Shown: piece by piece, positions 20,490 through 27,159 of the stretch
How positions within the stretch are numbered: position 1 is the stretch's first letter
Layout of the letters: each line of letters opens with the position of its first letter
IMG/VR virus record: IMGVR_UViG_3300028559_000136
Coordinates: 1 to 31,324 of that record
Source of the DNA: a virus
Length of the DNA stretch: 31,324 bases
Direction: 5' to 3' (one strand)
Position numbers and translations under genes: made by a program
Notes under the pieces: generated by a model
What the model was told of the DNA's origin: nothing
Databases searched by the model: none
The model's input: the letters and a program-made list of their open reading frames with translations, nothing else

Positions 20490-21138
20490 GCAGATTGAAC
20501 CCCGGGCCGTCGCCTCCCTCGTCCCCTATGCCCGAAACAGCCGGACCCACAGCGAGGCCCAGGTCCAGCAGATCGCGGCCAGTATCACCGAGTTCGGCTT
20601 CACGAACCCCGTCCTGATCGACGCCGGGGGCGGTATTATCGCGGGCCACGGCCGCGTCCTCGCCGCGCAGGCCCTTGGGCTCCCCGAAGTCCCTGTGATC
20701 GTTCTAGCCCACCTGTCCGAGGCCCAGCGGCGTGCTTACGTCATCGCGGATAACCGGCTGGCGGAGAACAGCGGCTGGGACCTGGACCTCCTGCGGGTCG
20801 AACTGCTCGACCTCGGCAGCGAACTGGACCTGGACGTGCTGGGCTTCGGTGATAAACTCCAGAACTTCCTGCTTGAGCGGCAGGAAGGGGAGAACGACCC
20901 GGCCGAACATTGGCAGGGGATGCCCTCCTTCGAAAACGAGGACAAGACACCCTTTAGGTCAATCGTCGTCCACATGAAGGATCAGGCTTCGGTCGACGCC
21001 TTCGCCAAGCTGACCGGCCGGACCTTCACCGACAAGACGAAGTTCATGTGGTTCCCGGAAATCGAGATCGAGACCTATGCCGACAAGCGGTATGTCTCGG
21101 AGGGCGAGCCGGACGAGCCGGAAGACCTGGCCGGATAG
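20488..21138 (+). CDS. Stand-alone ParB/sulfiredoxin-like nuclease-domain protein
   Basis: This 216-residue protein has an N-terminal ParB-like domain at about residues 5-110. Segments are LVPYARNSRTHSEAQVQQIA, ITEFGFTNPVLIDAGGGIIA, GHGRVLAAQALG (the GHGR box at 53-56) and RRAYVIADNRLAENSGWDLD. In many phages such a domain is joined to a DNA methyltransferase, but here it is followed by a different C-terminal region. That region reads PFRSIVVHMKDQASVDAFAK, TFTDKTKFMWFP and a short acidic tail. ParB-like proteins of this type often lie next to DNA-modifying genes and are thought to recognise or nick DNA, or to couple NTP use to modification. It lies five bases before the TAGT gene. The start is set by the ATG at the hairpin. 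Confidence 0.83.
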   Translation: MQIEPRAVASLVPYARNSRTHSEAQVQQIAASITEFGFTNPVLIDAGGGIIAGHGRVLAAQALGLPEVPVIVLAHLSEAQRRAYVIADNRLAENSGWDLDLLRVELLDLGSELDLDVLGFGDKLQNFLLERQEGENDPAEHWQGMPSFENEDKTPFRSIVVHMKDQASVDAFAKLTGRTFTDKTKFMWFPEIEIETYADKRYVSEGEPDEPEDLAG

Positions 21139-21143
21139 CCGCC

Positions 21144-22040
21144 GTGCCTCAGCCTCAGTTTCCCATCTATATCCCCACCAAGGGCCGCCACGAGGGCCGA
21201 GTGACTATCCGGCTGCTGGAGCGGCTCGGGGTCCCATTCTTCGCGGTGGTCGAGGCCCAGGAACTGGAGGCGTATGCGGCCCACGTCGATCGCTCTCGGC
21301 TCCTCGTTCTGGACCCGGCTTTCCAGCGGGATTACGAGACGTGTGACGACCTTGGCGGCACTAAGAGCCGGGGCTCAGGTCCGGCCCGCAACTTCGCGTG
21401 GGCTCACGCCGAGGCCTCCGGCGCCGCCTTCCATTGGGTCATCGACGACAACATAAACAACTTCTATCGGCTGAACCGGAACACCAAGATCGCCTGCGGA
21501 GACGGGACGCCCCTGCGCGTCATGGAGGACTTCGTCCTGCGCTATCATAACGTCTCGATGGCCGGGCCTCAGTATGAAATGTTCGCCCCCCGCAAGTCCG
21601 GGAGACTCCCGCCCTTCAACGCCAACACCCGGCTGTTCTCCTGCAACCTGATCCGCACCGACGCCCCGTTCCGCTGGCGGGGGCGCTATAACGAAGACCT
21701 GGACCTGTCCCTGCGGATGCTGAAGGCCGGGTGGTGTACGATCCAGTTCAACGCCTTTCTTCAGGACAAGATCAGGACCCAGCACACCAAGGGCGGGAAC
21801 ACCGAGGAACTCTATGGCGAGGGGACGGAATCCAAGTCGGCCATGATCGTCCGCCTGCACCCGGACGTCGCCAAGCTGGCCTATCGGTTCAACCGCGCCC
21901 ATCACGTTGTCGACTTCCGGCCCTTCAAGGCGAACAAGCTGATCCTGAAGCCGGATGTCCAGATCACCCCTGGCGTCAACGAATACGGCATGGCCGTGAA
22001 GACCCTCCCCGGCGCCCGCACAATCAACAGGAGGGTCTGA
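21144..22040 (+). CDS. TET-associated-type glycosyltransferase (TAGT family)
   Basis: The start chosen is GTG 21144, five bases after the ParB stop; the frame upstream lies inside that gene. The 298-residue protein matches the TAGT pattern known from phage DNA hypermodification loci. It has FPIYIPTKGRHEGRVTIRLL and FAVVEAQELEAY, then GSGPARNFAWAHAEASGAAF. HWVIDDNINNFYRL carries a DxD-like DDN at 101-103. FNANTRLFSCNLIR and WRGRYNEDLDLSLRMLKAGW (Glu184, Asp185) follow, then KGGNTEELYGEGT and HPDVAKLAYRFNRAHHVVDF. Members are proposed to attach sugars to oxidised 5-methylcytosine made by TET/JBP enzymes. No TET/JBP gene is visible here. The donor could be UDP-xylose from the 18473 enzyme (inference). 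Confidence 0.87.
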   Translation: MPQPQFPIYIPTKGRHEGRVTIRLLERLGVPFFAVVEAQELEAYAAHVDRSRLLVLDPAFQRDYETCDDLGGTKSRGSGPARNFAWAHAEASGAAFHWVIDDNINNFYRLNRNTKIACGDGTPLRVMEDFVLRYHNVSMAGPQYEMFAPRKSGRLPPFNANTRLFSCNLIRTDAPFRWRGRYNEDLDLSLRMLKAGWCTIQFNAFLQDKIRTQHTKGGNTEELYGEGTESKSAMIVRLHPDVAKLAYRFNRAHHVVDFRPFKANKLILKPDVQITPGVNEYGMAVKTLPGARTINRRV

Positions 22041-22489
22041 TGCAGCCCCGGTTTCCCCTCTACATCGTCAGCAAGGGCCGCTCGGCCTATATGATAACCT
22101 CGAAGGTCCTGACCCGCATGGGCGTCCGGCACTTTGTCGTGGTCGAGCCAGAGCAGGCATCGGACTATAGCGCGGCCGTTGCGTCGATGGGCCTCCTGGC
22201 GGACGTGATCGAAATGGATATGGGCCTGAAGGCCTCGTACGAACTCTGCGACGACCTGGGCCTGACGAAGTCGACCGGCTCCGGCCCCGCCCGGAACTAT
22301 GCCCGCGTCCACCCTGACGTCGCCACTGTCGCCATGCGCTGGGGACGGGTTCACCACCACGTCGATTACTCCGGCTTCAAGCGCCAGAAGCTGATCCTGA
22401 AGCCCGACGCCAAAATACCCCTACAGAATAACGAATATGGTATGAGGCTGGTAACATTACCGCCGAAGGGCGGGCTGGAGCCGATATGA
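22040..22489 (+). CDS. Internally deleted TAGT paralogue (149 aa)
   Basis: This 149-residue product starts at ATG 22040, overlapping the stop of the full-length TAGT (TGATG). Residues 3-87 match residues 5-86 of the first copy (FPLYIVSKGRSAYMITSKVL, VVVEPEQASDY, CDDLGLTKSTGSGPARNYA). The next residues, VHPDVATVAMRWGRVHHHVD onward, match the first copy from residue 238. About 150 residues are missing, including DDN and the RYNED motif. The reading frame is kept, so this is a clean deletion and not a frameshift. Divergence from copy 1 is large enough to suggest long maintenance. It may be a non-catalytic partner, a DNA-binding subunit or a decaying duplicate. Confidence 0.82.
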   Translation: MQPRFPLYIVSKGRSAYMITSKVLTRMGVRHFVVVEPEQASDYSAAVASMGLLADVIEMDMGLKASYELCDDLGLTKSTGSGPARNYARVHPDVATVAMRWGRVHHHVDYSGFKRQKLILKPDAKIPLQNNEYGMRLVTLPPKGGLEPI

Positions 22490-23007
22490 CCGACGAGCCT
22501 GAACCTTTGAGCCCCTCCCCTATAAAAGGGGCCGGTGGTCGGCCACCTCTCCTGAAGGCTGACGAAAAGACTTTGGCGCAGCTTGCGGGCCTCGGCTCGA
22601 TCCAGGCGAGCGAGCGGGAGGTCCAGGCGGTGTTCCGCGTGAGCCAGCCGACCCTGACGAAGTTTTTCAAGGACAACCCGGCCGCCCGGGAGGCCTACGA
22701 GGACGGCAAGGGTCAGGGGAAGATGAGCCTGCGCCGTCGTCAGTGGGCGATGGCCGAGAAGAACGTCGCCATGCAAATCTGGCTCGGGAAGCAATGGCTG
22801 GGCCAATCCGACCGGCAGGCGCATGAACACACCGGCAAGGACGGACGGCCTATCGAGACCGTCGACCTGACCAAACTCTCGACCGAGGAACTCGACGCCT
22901 ATGAACGCCTCTGCATCCGCCTCGGCGCCGAACCTGTTTCAACCGGGGACGCTGGCCGCGATCCGGGCGGAGAGGCTCCGGCGGGAGACGATCCAGAACC
23001 AGTCTGA
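22486..23007 (+). CDS. Terminase small subunit (putative)
   Basis: A 173-residue protein upstream of, and overlapping, the large terminase gene. The N-terminal part has a Lys-Gly-Ala-Gly-Gly-Arg-Pro-Pro basic patch. An HTH-like section follows: QASEREVQAVFRVSQPTLTK, then FFKDNPAAREAYEDGKGQGK. A basic helix LRRRQWAMAEKNVAMQIWLG and QWLGQSDRQAHEHTG are frequent in small terminases and related DNA-binding proteins. The C-terminus is acidic and Gly/Pro-rich. Small terminases bind the packaging site and activate the large subunit. The assignment rests on position plus HTH character, so it is good but not certain. It overlaps the TAGT paralogue (ATGA). Confidence 0.75.
   Translation: MTDEPEPLSPSPIKGAGGRPPLLKADEKTLAQLAGLGSIQASEREVQAVFRVSQPTLTKFFKDNPAAREAYEDGKGQGKMSLRRRQWAMAEKNVAMQIWLGKQWLGQSDRQAHEHTGKDGRPIETVDLTKLSTEELDAYERLCIRLGAEPVSTGDAGRDPGGEAPAGDDPEPV
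22517..22531 (+). repeat. Short perfect inverted repeat CCCCT-ATAAA-AGGGG
   Basis: A 5-bp stem with a 5-base A/T loop, lying within codons 11-16 of the small terminase gene. It stands out as an AT-centred palindrome in GC-rich DNA. It could be part of a packaging recognition site, which in many phages lies in or near the small terminase gene. It could equally be chance. Confidence 0.3.
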
Positions 23008-24439
23008 CCTCGTCGCCCGGTCCGAGGCGATCCGGTTCCGTTGCCAGACCCTATCGGGCTTCGTCCGCGAGGCCTGGTACGTCCTGGAGCCGAGCAACCC
23101 CCTGAAGTGGTCCTGGCACCTGGACGCCATGTGCGACCATCTTCAGGCCGTATCGGAGGGCCGCCTGTCGCCCTGGGGCATCATCAACGTCCCGCCCGGG
23201 TCGTCGAAGTCGATGATCGTCTCGGTGCTGTGGCAGGCCTGGGAGTGGGGGCCGTTCGGAAAGCGGTCGAGCCGATTCCTGACCTCATCCTTCGAACAGG
23301 AGAACGTGAAGCGGGACACGCGGAAGACCCGGGACCTGATCCGGTCGGAATGGTTTCGGACTCTCTGGCCCGAGGTCGTCATGGAACGCGCCGGGGAGAC
23401 GTCGTTCGCGAACAGCGCGACCGGCACCCGGGAGGGCGTCCCCTTCGCCTCGATCACCGGCAAGCGGGGCGACCGCCTGATTATCGACGACCCCCACAGC
23501 CTGAAGGGAGCCGAATCCGAGGCCGAGCGGACCGAGGCCGTGCGTCTGTTCCTGGAGGGCGGCCTGAACCGCCTGAACGACCAGACGACGTCGGCCATCA
23601 TCATCGTCATGCAGCGCCTGCACGAGAAGGACCTGACCGGCGCCCTGCTCGCCCACGACCTCGGGTTCTGGCACCTAATGATCCCTATGGAGGCCGAGCC
23701 CGGCCGGGCCGAGCCGACCCCCCTCGGCTGGGTCGACCCCCGGAAGAACGACGGCGAACTGATGGACCCGGTCAGGATGCCCCGGGAGGCGGTCGACAAG
23801 CTGAAAAACGTCTCGGCCTTCTCCTGGGCCGGTCAATATCAGCAGCGCCCGGTCCCGCGCGAAGGCGGCCTGTTCAAGCGGCACTGGTTCGACGGGAAGA
23901 TCATCAAGGCGGCCCCGGCCGGGACTGTCTGGGTCCGGCATTGGGACCTCGCGGCGACCCGGAAGGCAACGGCCGCCCGCACGGCAGGCGTCAAGATGGG
24001 CCGCACCCCGGACGGGCGATACGTCGTCGGCCACGTCGTGAAGACCCAGGAGGAGGGGGCCGAGGTCCGCCGCCTTATCAGCGCGGTCGCGGCCATCGAC
24101 GGGGTCGAGACGATGATCTCCCTCCCCCAGGACCCGGGCCAGGCGGGCAAGGTCCAGAAGCAGGACTTCGTCGCGGGCCTCGCCGGTTACAACGTCCGGG
24201 CCGAGCCCGAGACCGGGGACAAGGTCACCCGGGCCGAACCGTTCTCGGCGCAGTGTCAGGCAGGCAATGTCACCCTGATCGAGGGGGCCTGGATTAACGA
24301 CTACCTCGACGAACTCTGCGTCTTCCCCTCCGGCACGTTCAAGGATCAGGTCGACGCCTCGTCCGGCGCATTCGGCCGCCTCGTGAAGCCGCAGGCGGCG
24401 GTCGCCCTGTTCGGGACCTACGGCAGCGCCACGCGATAG
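22901..24439 (+). CDS. terL: Terminase large subunit (ATPase and nuclease)
   Basis: A 512-residue protein with the ATPase centre NVPPGSSKSMIVSVLWQAWE (Walker A about residues 96-104). Walker B is DRLIIDDPHSL near 191-201, and a coupling segment TTSAIIIVMQRLHEKDLTGA follows. The C-terminal RNase H-like nuclease part includes VRHWDLAAT, MISLPQDPGQAGK and FKDQVDASSGAF with the expected acidic residues. This motor drives DNA into the procapsid and cuts it. The start at 22901 lies 107 bases inside the small subunit gene; the N-terminal region LFQPGTLAAIRAERLRRETI fits family members, so the overlap appears real. The next downstream start would remove conserved sequence. Confidence 0.95.
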   Translation: MNASASASAPNLFQPGTLAAIRAERLRRETIQNQSDLVARSEAIRFRCQTLSGFVREAWYVLEPSNPLKWSWHLDAMCDHLQAVSEGRLSPWGIINVPPGSSKSMIVSVLWQAWEWGPFGKRSSRFLTSSFEQENVKRDTRKTRDLIRSEWFRTLWPEVVMERAGETSFANSATGTREGVPFASITGKRGDRLIIDDPHSLKGAESEAERTEAVRLFLEGGLNRLNDQTTSAIIIVMQRLHEKDLTGALLAHDLGFWHLMIPMEAEPGRAEPTPLGWVDPRKNDGELMDPVRMPREAVDKLKNVSAFSWAGQYQQRPVPREGGLFKRHWFDGKIIKAAPAGTVWVRHWDLAATRKATAARTAGVKMGRTPDGRYVVGHVVKTQEEGAEVRRLISAVAAIDGVETMISLPQDPGQAGKVQKQDFVAGLAGYNVRAEPETGDKVTRAEPFSAQCQAGNVTLIEGAWINDYLDELCVFPSGTFKDQVDASSGAFGRLVKPQAAVALFGTYGSATR

Positions 24440-24450
24440 GTGACGAGAAG

Positions 24451-24477
24451 GGCGGCGCGGGTTACAACGGCGCCGCC
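24451..24477 (+). other. GC-rich hairpin between terminase and portal genes
   Basis: GGCGGCGC and GCGCCGCC form an 8-bp stem with an 11-nt loop in the 62-base gap. No T run follows, so it is not a typical terminator. It may slow RNA decay or attenuate transcription. Confidence 0.35.
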
Positions 24478-24501
24478 GCTCGCCCGTGCTAGGAACGCCC
24501 C

Positions 24502-26076
24502 ATGCCCACCGTCACCCCAGGCCCGAACCAACTCGCGGGCGATATTCAGGCCGCGAGGCCCTACCTCGACAAGGTGACGGCGGTCCTCGACGGGGCCGAG
24601 GCCATACGGAAGGCGGGTCAGGCCTATCTTCCGAAGATGGTCCAGGAGACCGACGTCGATTACAAATACCGGCTGAACAACGCGAAGTTCACGAACATCT
24701 TCCGCGACATCATCGAGAACCTCGCCAGCAAGCCCTTTGCCGAGGAGGTCCAGCTATCCGACGAGGGGGCGTCCGACCGAATCAAGGCCCTAGTCGAGGA
24801 CATCGACGGGCGTGGGAACAACCTTCACGTCTTCGCGGCCTCGACGTTCTTCTCCGGCCTCGCGAACGCGGTTGACTGGATTCTGGTCGACTACACCCAG
24901 GCCGTTAACACGACCGGCCGGGTCCTGACGGCGGCCGAGGAGCAGGCGCAGGGTCTTCGCCCGTATTGGGTTCACGTCCCCCAGACCCGGATGATCGCGG
25001 CCTATTCCGGCACGGTCGGCGGAAAGGAGGTCCCGGTCCATATCCGGTTCCGCGAGGACGTCACGGTGAGGTCGGGATACGGCGAGGTCACGAAAGAGCG
25101 GGTCCGCATCTTCGACCGGGCACCGATCATGATGGGCAACCGGGTCGTCGGCTACTCACCCGCCACGTGGTCCCTGATGCAGAAGAAGGAAAACGCGGCG
25201 GGCCTCGGCCTCCCTGATTGGGAGCAGATCGGCGGCGGCGCTGTCGACATCGGCATCATCCCGATGGTCCCGTTCGTCACCGGGCGCCGCAAGGGCTCGG
25301 GATACCGCTTCCAGCCGATGCTGAACGACGCCCTCGACATCCAGATCGAGCACTATCAGCAGGAAACCGGCCTCAAGAGCATCAAGGAACTCACGGCGTA
25401 TGCCATGCTCGCGGGCAACGGCGTCGCCCCGGCGATGGAGGGCGGCAAGGTCGCGCCGGTCCCGGTCGGCCCACGGTCGGTCCTGTATGCGCCCCCGTCC
25501 GGCGAAAGCGGGAACCACGGCGAGTGGGTCTGGATCGAGCCCTCGGCCGAAAATATCCGGTTCCTCGCCGAGGACGTGAAGAACACCGAGAAGCAGCTTC
25601 GAGAGATCGGCCGCCAGCCCCTGACCGCCGACAGCGGGAACCTGACCGTCATCACGACCGCCTTCGCCGCCCAGAAGGGGAACAGCGCGATTAAGGCCGC
25701 CGCCCTGAACCTGAAGGACGCCCTGGAGCAGGCGTTCGTCATGACGTCGAAATGGCTGAAGGAGGACGCAACCTCCGAGGTCCGCATCTATACCGACTTC
25801 GACGTCGGCAACGGCGACGCCGCGACCGACCAGGCCGCCCTCACGGCGATGCGCGAGAACGGCGACCTGTCCCGCGAAACCCTCTGGGAGGAGCGCAAGC
25901 GGCGCGGAACCCTGTCGGCCGACTTCGACCCCGAGCGCGAGCGCGAGCGGCTGATCGAGGAAATGCCGGACCCTGATTCGGGCGACGACCTGACCAGCGC
26001 CCTGCCTGACCCCCAGAATGATCCGGTCGACGACCCGGCAGATGATTCGGTCGACGACCCCGCCAATCCCGCCTAG
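24502..26076 (+). CDS. Portal protein (DUF4055 type)
   Basis: A 524-residue protein with the DUF4055 signature of siphophage portals. Segments include YLPKMVQETDVDYKYRLNNA, FRDIIENLASKPFAEEV, VDWILVDYTQA and VPFVTGRRKGSGYRFQPMLN. DIQIEHYQQETGLKSIKELT and LTVITTAFAAQKGNSAIKAA follow. The portal forms the dodecameric ring at one head vertex through which DNA passes. The last 60 residues (after about 465) are highly acidic with a repeated Asp-Asp-Pro pattern (PVDDPADDSVDDPANPA), also seen as a local DNA repeat around 26023-26062. AGGAAC precedes the ATG. Length is normal. Confidence 0.88.
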   Translation: MPTVTPGPNQLAGDIQAARPYLDKVTAVLDGAEAIRKAGQAYLPKMVQETDVDYKYRLNNAKFTNIFRDIIENLASKPFAEEVQLSDEGASDRIKALVEDIDGRGNNLHVFAASTFFSGLANAVDWILVDYTQAVNTTGRVLTAAEEQAQGLRPYWVHVPQTRMIAAYSGTVGGKEVPVHIRFREDVTVRSGYGEVTKERVRIFDRAPIMMGNRVVGYSPATWSLMQKKENAAGLGLPDWEQIGGGAVDIGIIPMVPFVTGRRKGSGYRFQPMLNDALDIQIEHYQQETGLKSIKELTAYAMLAGNGVAPAMEGGKVAPVPVGPRSVLYAPPSGESGNHGEWVWIEPSAENIRFLAEDVKNTEKQLREIGRQPLTADSGNLTVITTAFAAQKGNSAIKAAALNLKDALEQAFVMTSKWLKEDATSEVRIYTDFDVGNGDAATDQAALTAMRENGDLSRETLWEERKRRGTLSADFDPERERERLIEEMPDPDSGDDLTSALPDPQNDPVDDPADDSVDDPANPA

Positions 26077-26089
26077 AGCGGGTGACCCT

Positions 26090-26112
26090 GCCCCGACCGT
26101 AAAACGCGGGGC
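26090..26112 (+). other. Hairpin between portal and scaffold genes
   Basis: GCCCCG and CGGGGC pair around an 11-nt loop containing GTAAAAC. The same loop core and similar arms occur in the terminator at 26943-26971, but here no T run follows. It may be a weak attenuator or a relic of a terminator. Confidence 0.35.
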
Positions 26113-26147
26113 GCTAAGACCGGCGGATGCCGGAGAGAGACGCGACA

Positions 26148-26912
26148 ATGAAACTTCAGACCATCGAGATCGAAGGCGTCACCTATGCCCAGGTCCAGGA
26201 CGGCAAGCCCGTGTTTGTGGCCGACGACGGGAAGCAGATCGCTTTCGACGCCCCGGGGACGACCGCCACCATCGCCCGGCTGAACCGCGAGAACCAAGCC
26301 AACCGCGAGGCCAAGGACACGGCCGAGACCGCCCTGAAGGCTTTCGAGGGAATCACCGACCCGGCCGCCGCCAAGAAAGCCCTCGCGACCGTGTCCGCCC
26401 TCGACGAGAAGTCCCTGATCGCAGCCGGTGACCGCGACGCCGCCATCGCCGCCGCGATCAAGGCGAAGGAGGACGAGTTCAGGCCGTTCGTCGAGAAGGC
26501 GGACAAGCTGGAGAAGGCCCTGAACGCCGAACTGATCGGCGGCGGGTTCGCGCGCTCGAAGTTCGCGGCCGAGAAGCTGGCTATCCCCTCGGACATCGCC
26601 GAGGCCCGGTTCGGATCGGCGTTCAAGATCGAGGACGGCCGCCCGGTCGCATACGGCCCGGACGGAAACAAACTCTACAGCAAGGCACGCCCCGGCGAGG
26701 TGGCCTCCTTCGACGAGGCCTTCGAGATGCTGGTCGACCTCTACCCGAACAAGAACTCGATCCTGAAGGGGACCGGGAACAGCGGGACCGGCGCCGAGCA
26801 TAGCGGCCCGGGCGGCGGCGGCGGAAAGGTCCTGACGACTGCGCAGTTCGACGCCCTGAGCCCGGCCGAGCAGATGACGAAGATGGAGACGGGGTTCACC
26901 GTCGCCGACTAG
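26148..26912 (+). CDS. Scaffolding protein (DUF6651-like)
   Basis: The start chosen is ATG 26148 because CCGGAGAGAGAC lies about 8 nt upstream; an in-frame ATG at 26127 lies before that site. The 254-residue product begins MKLQTIEIEGVTYAQVQDGK, followed by a predicted coiled coil (ARLNRENQANREAKDTAETA and onward). A region with GGGFARSKFAAEKLAIPSDI and LYSKARPGEVASFDEAFEML follows. A Gly-rich linker then leads to a C-terminal helix AQFDALSPAEQMTKMETGFT. Helical proteins like this between portal and coat genes act as internal scaffolds during procapsid assembly. The position and fold fit; the family name is tentative. Confidence 0.75.
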   Translation: MKLQTIEIEGVTYAQVQDGKPVFVADDGKQIAFDAPGTTATIARLNRENQANREAKDTAETALKAFEGITDPAAAKKALATVSALDEKSLIAAGDRDAAIAAAIKAKEDEFRPFVEKADKLEKALNAELIGGGFARSKFAAEKLAIPSDIAEARFGSAFKIEDGRPVAYGPDGNKLYSKARPGEVASFDEAFEMLVDLYPNKNSILKGTGNSGTGAEHSGPGGGGGKVLTTAQFDALSPAEQMTKMETGFTVAD

Positions 26913-26942
26913 GCCCCCGACCCTCCCGAGCGTTTCGACTGC

Positions 26943-26971
26943 GGCCCCGGTGTAAAACCCGGGGCCTTTTT
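26943..26971 (+). terminator. Rho-independent terminator after the scaffold gene
   Basis: A perfect 8-bp stem GGCCCCGG/CCGGGGCC with loop TGTAAAAC is followed by TTTTT. It lies 31 bases after the scaffold stop and separates scaffold from coat transcription. Confidence 0.85.
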
Positions 26972-27159
26972 CGTCCTGGAAGGGGCCACTAGCGCAAACT
27001 CCCGCTTTTCCGTATGTTCCCGCCTGAACAGGGGTGTTGCCCTTGTGCGGCCTCCCAGGGGGCTTGAGCCGGACGCGTAGTGGCGGAAGGCGCTAAGGGG
27101 GTCGGATGACCCCGAGCATCGACTGAACCCTCCCCCCTCATCCTGAAGGAGCGCCCGCC
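26972..27159 (+). promoter_or_regulatory. Upstream region of the coat gene
   Basis: This 188-base gap must contain a promoter for the coat gene, since a terminator precedes it. I see no clear sigma-70 pair; the AT-richer CGCTTTTCCGTATGTTCCCG near 27002-27021 is the best candidate. A hairpin GGGGTC-GGAT-GACCCC lies at 27098-27113. The ribosome-binding site GAAGGAGC is about 8 bases before the GTG at 27160. Confidence 0.4.

Noticed and set aside
16173-22489. A TET/JBP-type 2-oxoglutarate oxygenase expected beside TAGT
   Set aside because: I looked for an H-x-D...H pattern in the unknown proteins of this stretch, especially 19645-20160, and found none that is convincing.
22040-22489. Short TAGT copy as a frameshifted pseudogene
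   Set aside because: The reading frame is continuous, both ends of the protein are retained and the start overlaps the preceding stop as for active genes here.
23041-24297. Long plus-strand frame within the large terminase gene
   Set aside because: It is Arg/Pro/Gly-rich, fully inside a well-supported gene in another frame, and lacks any motif.
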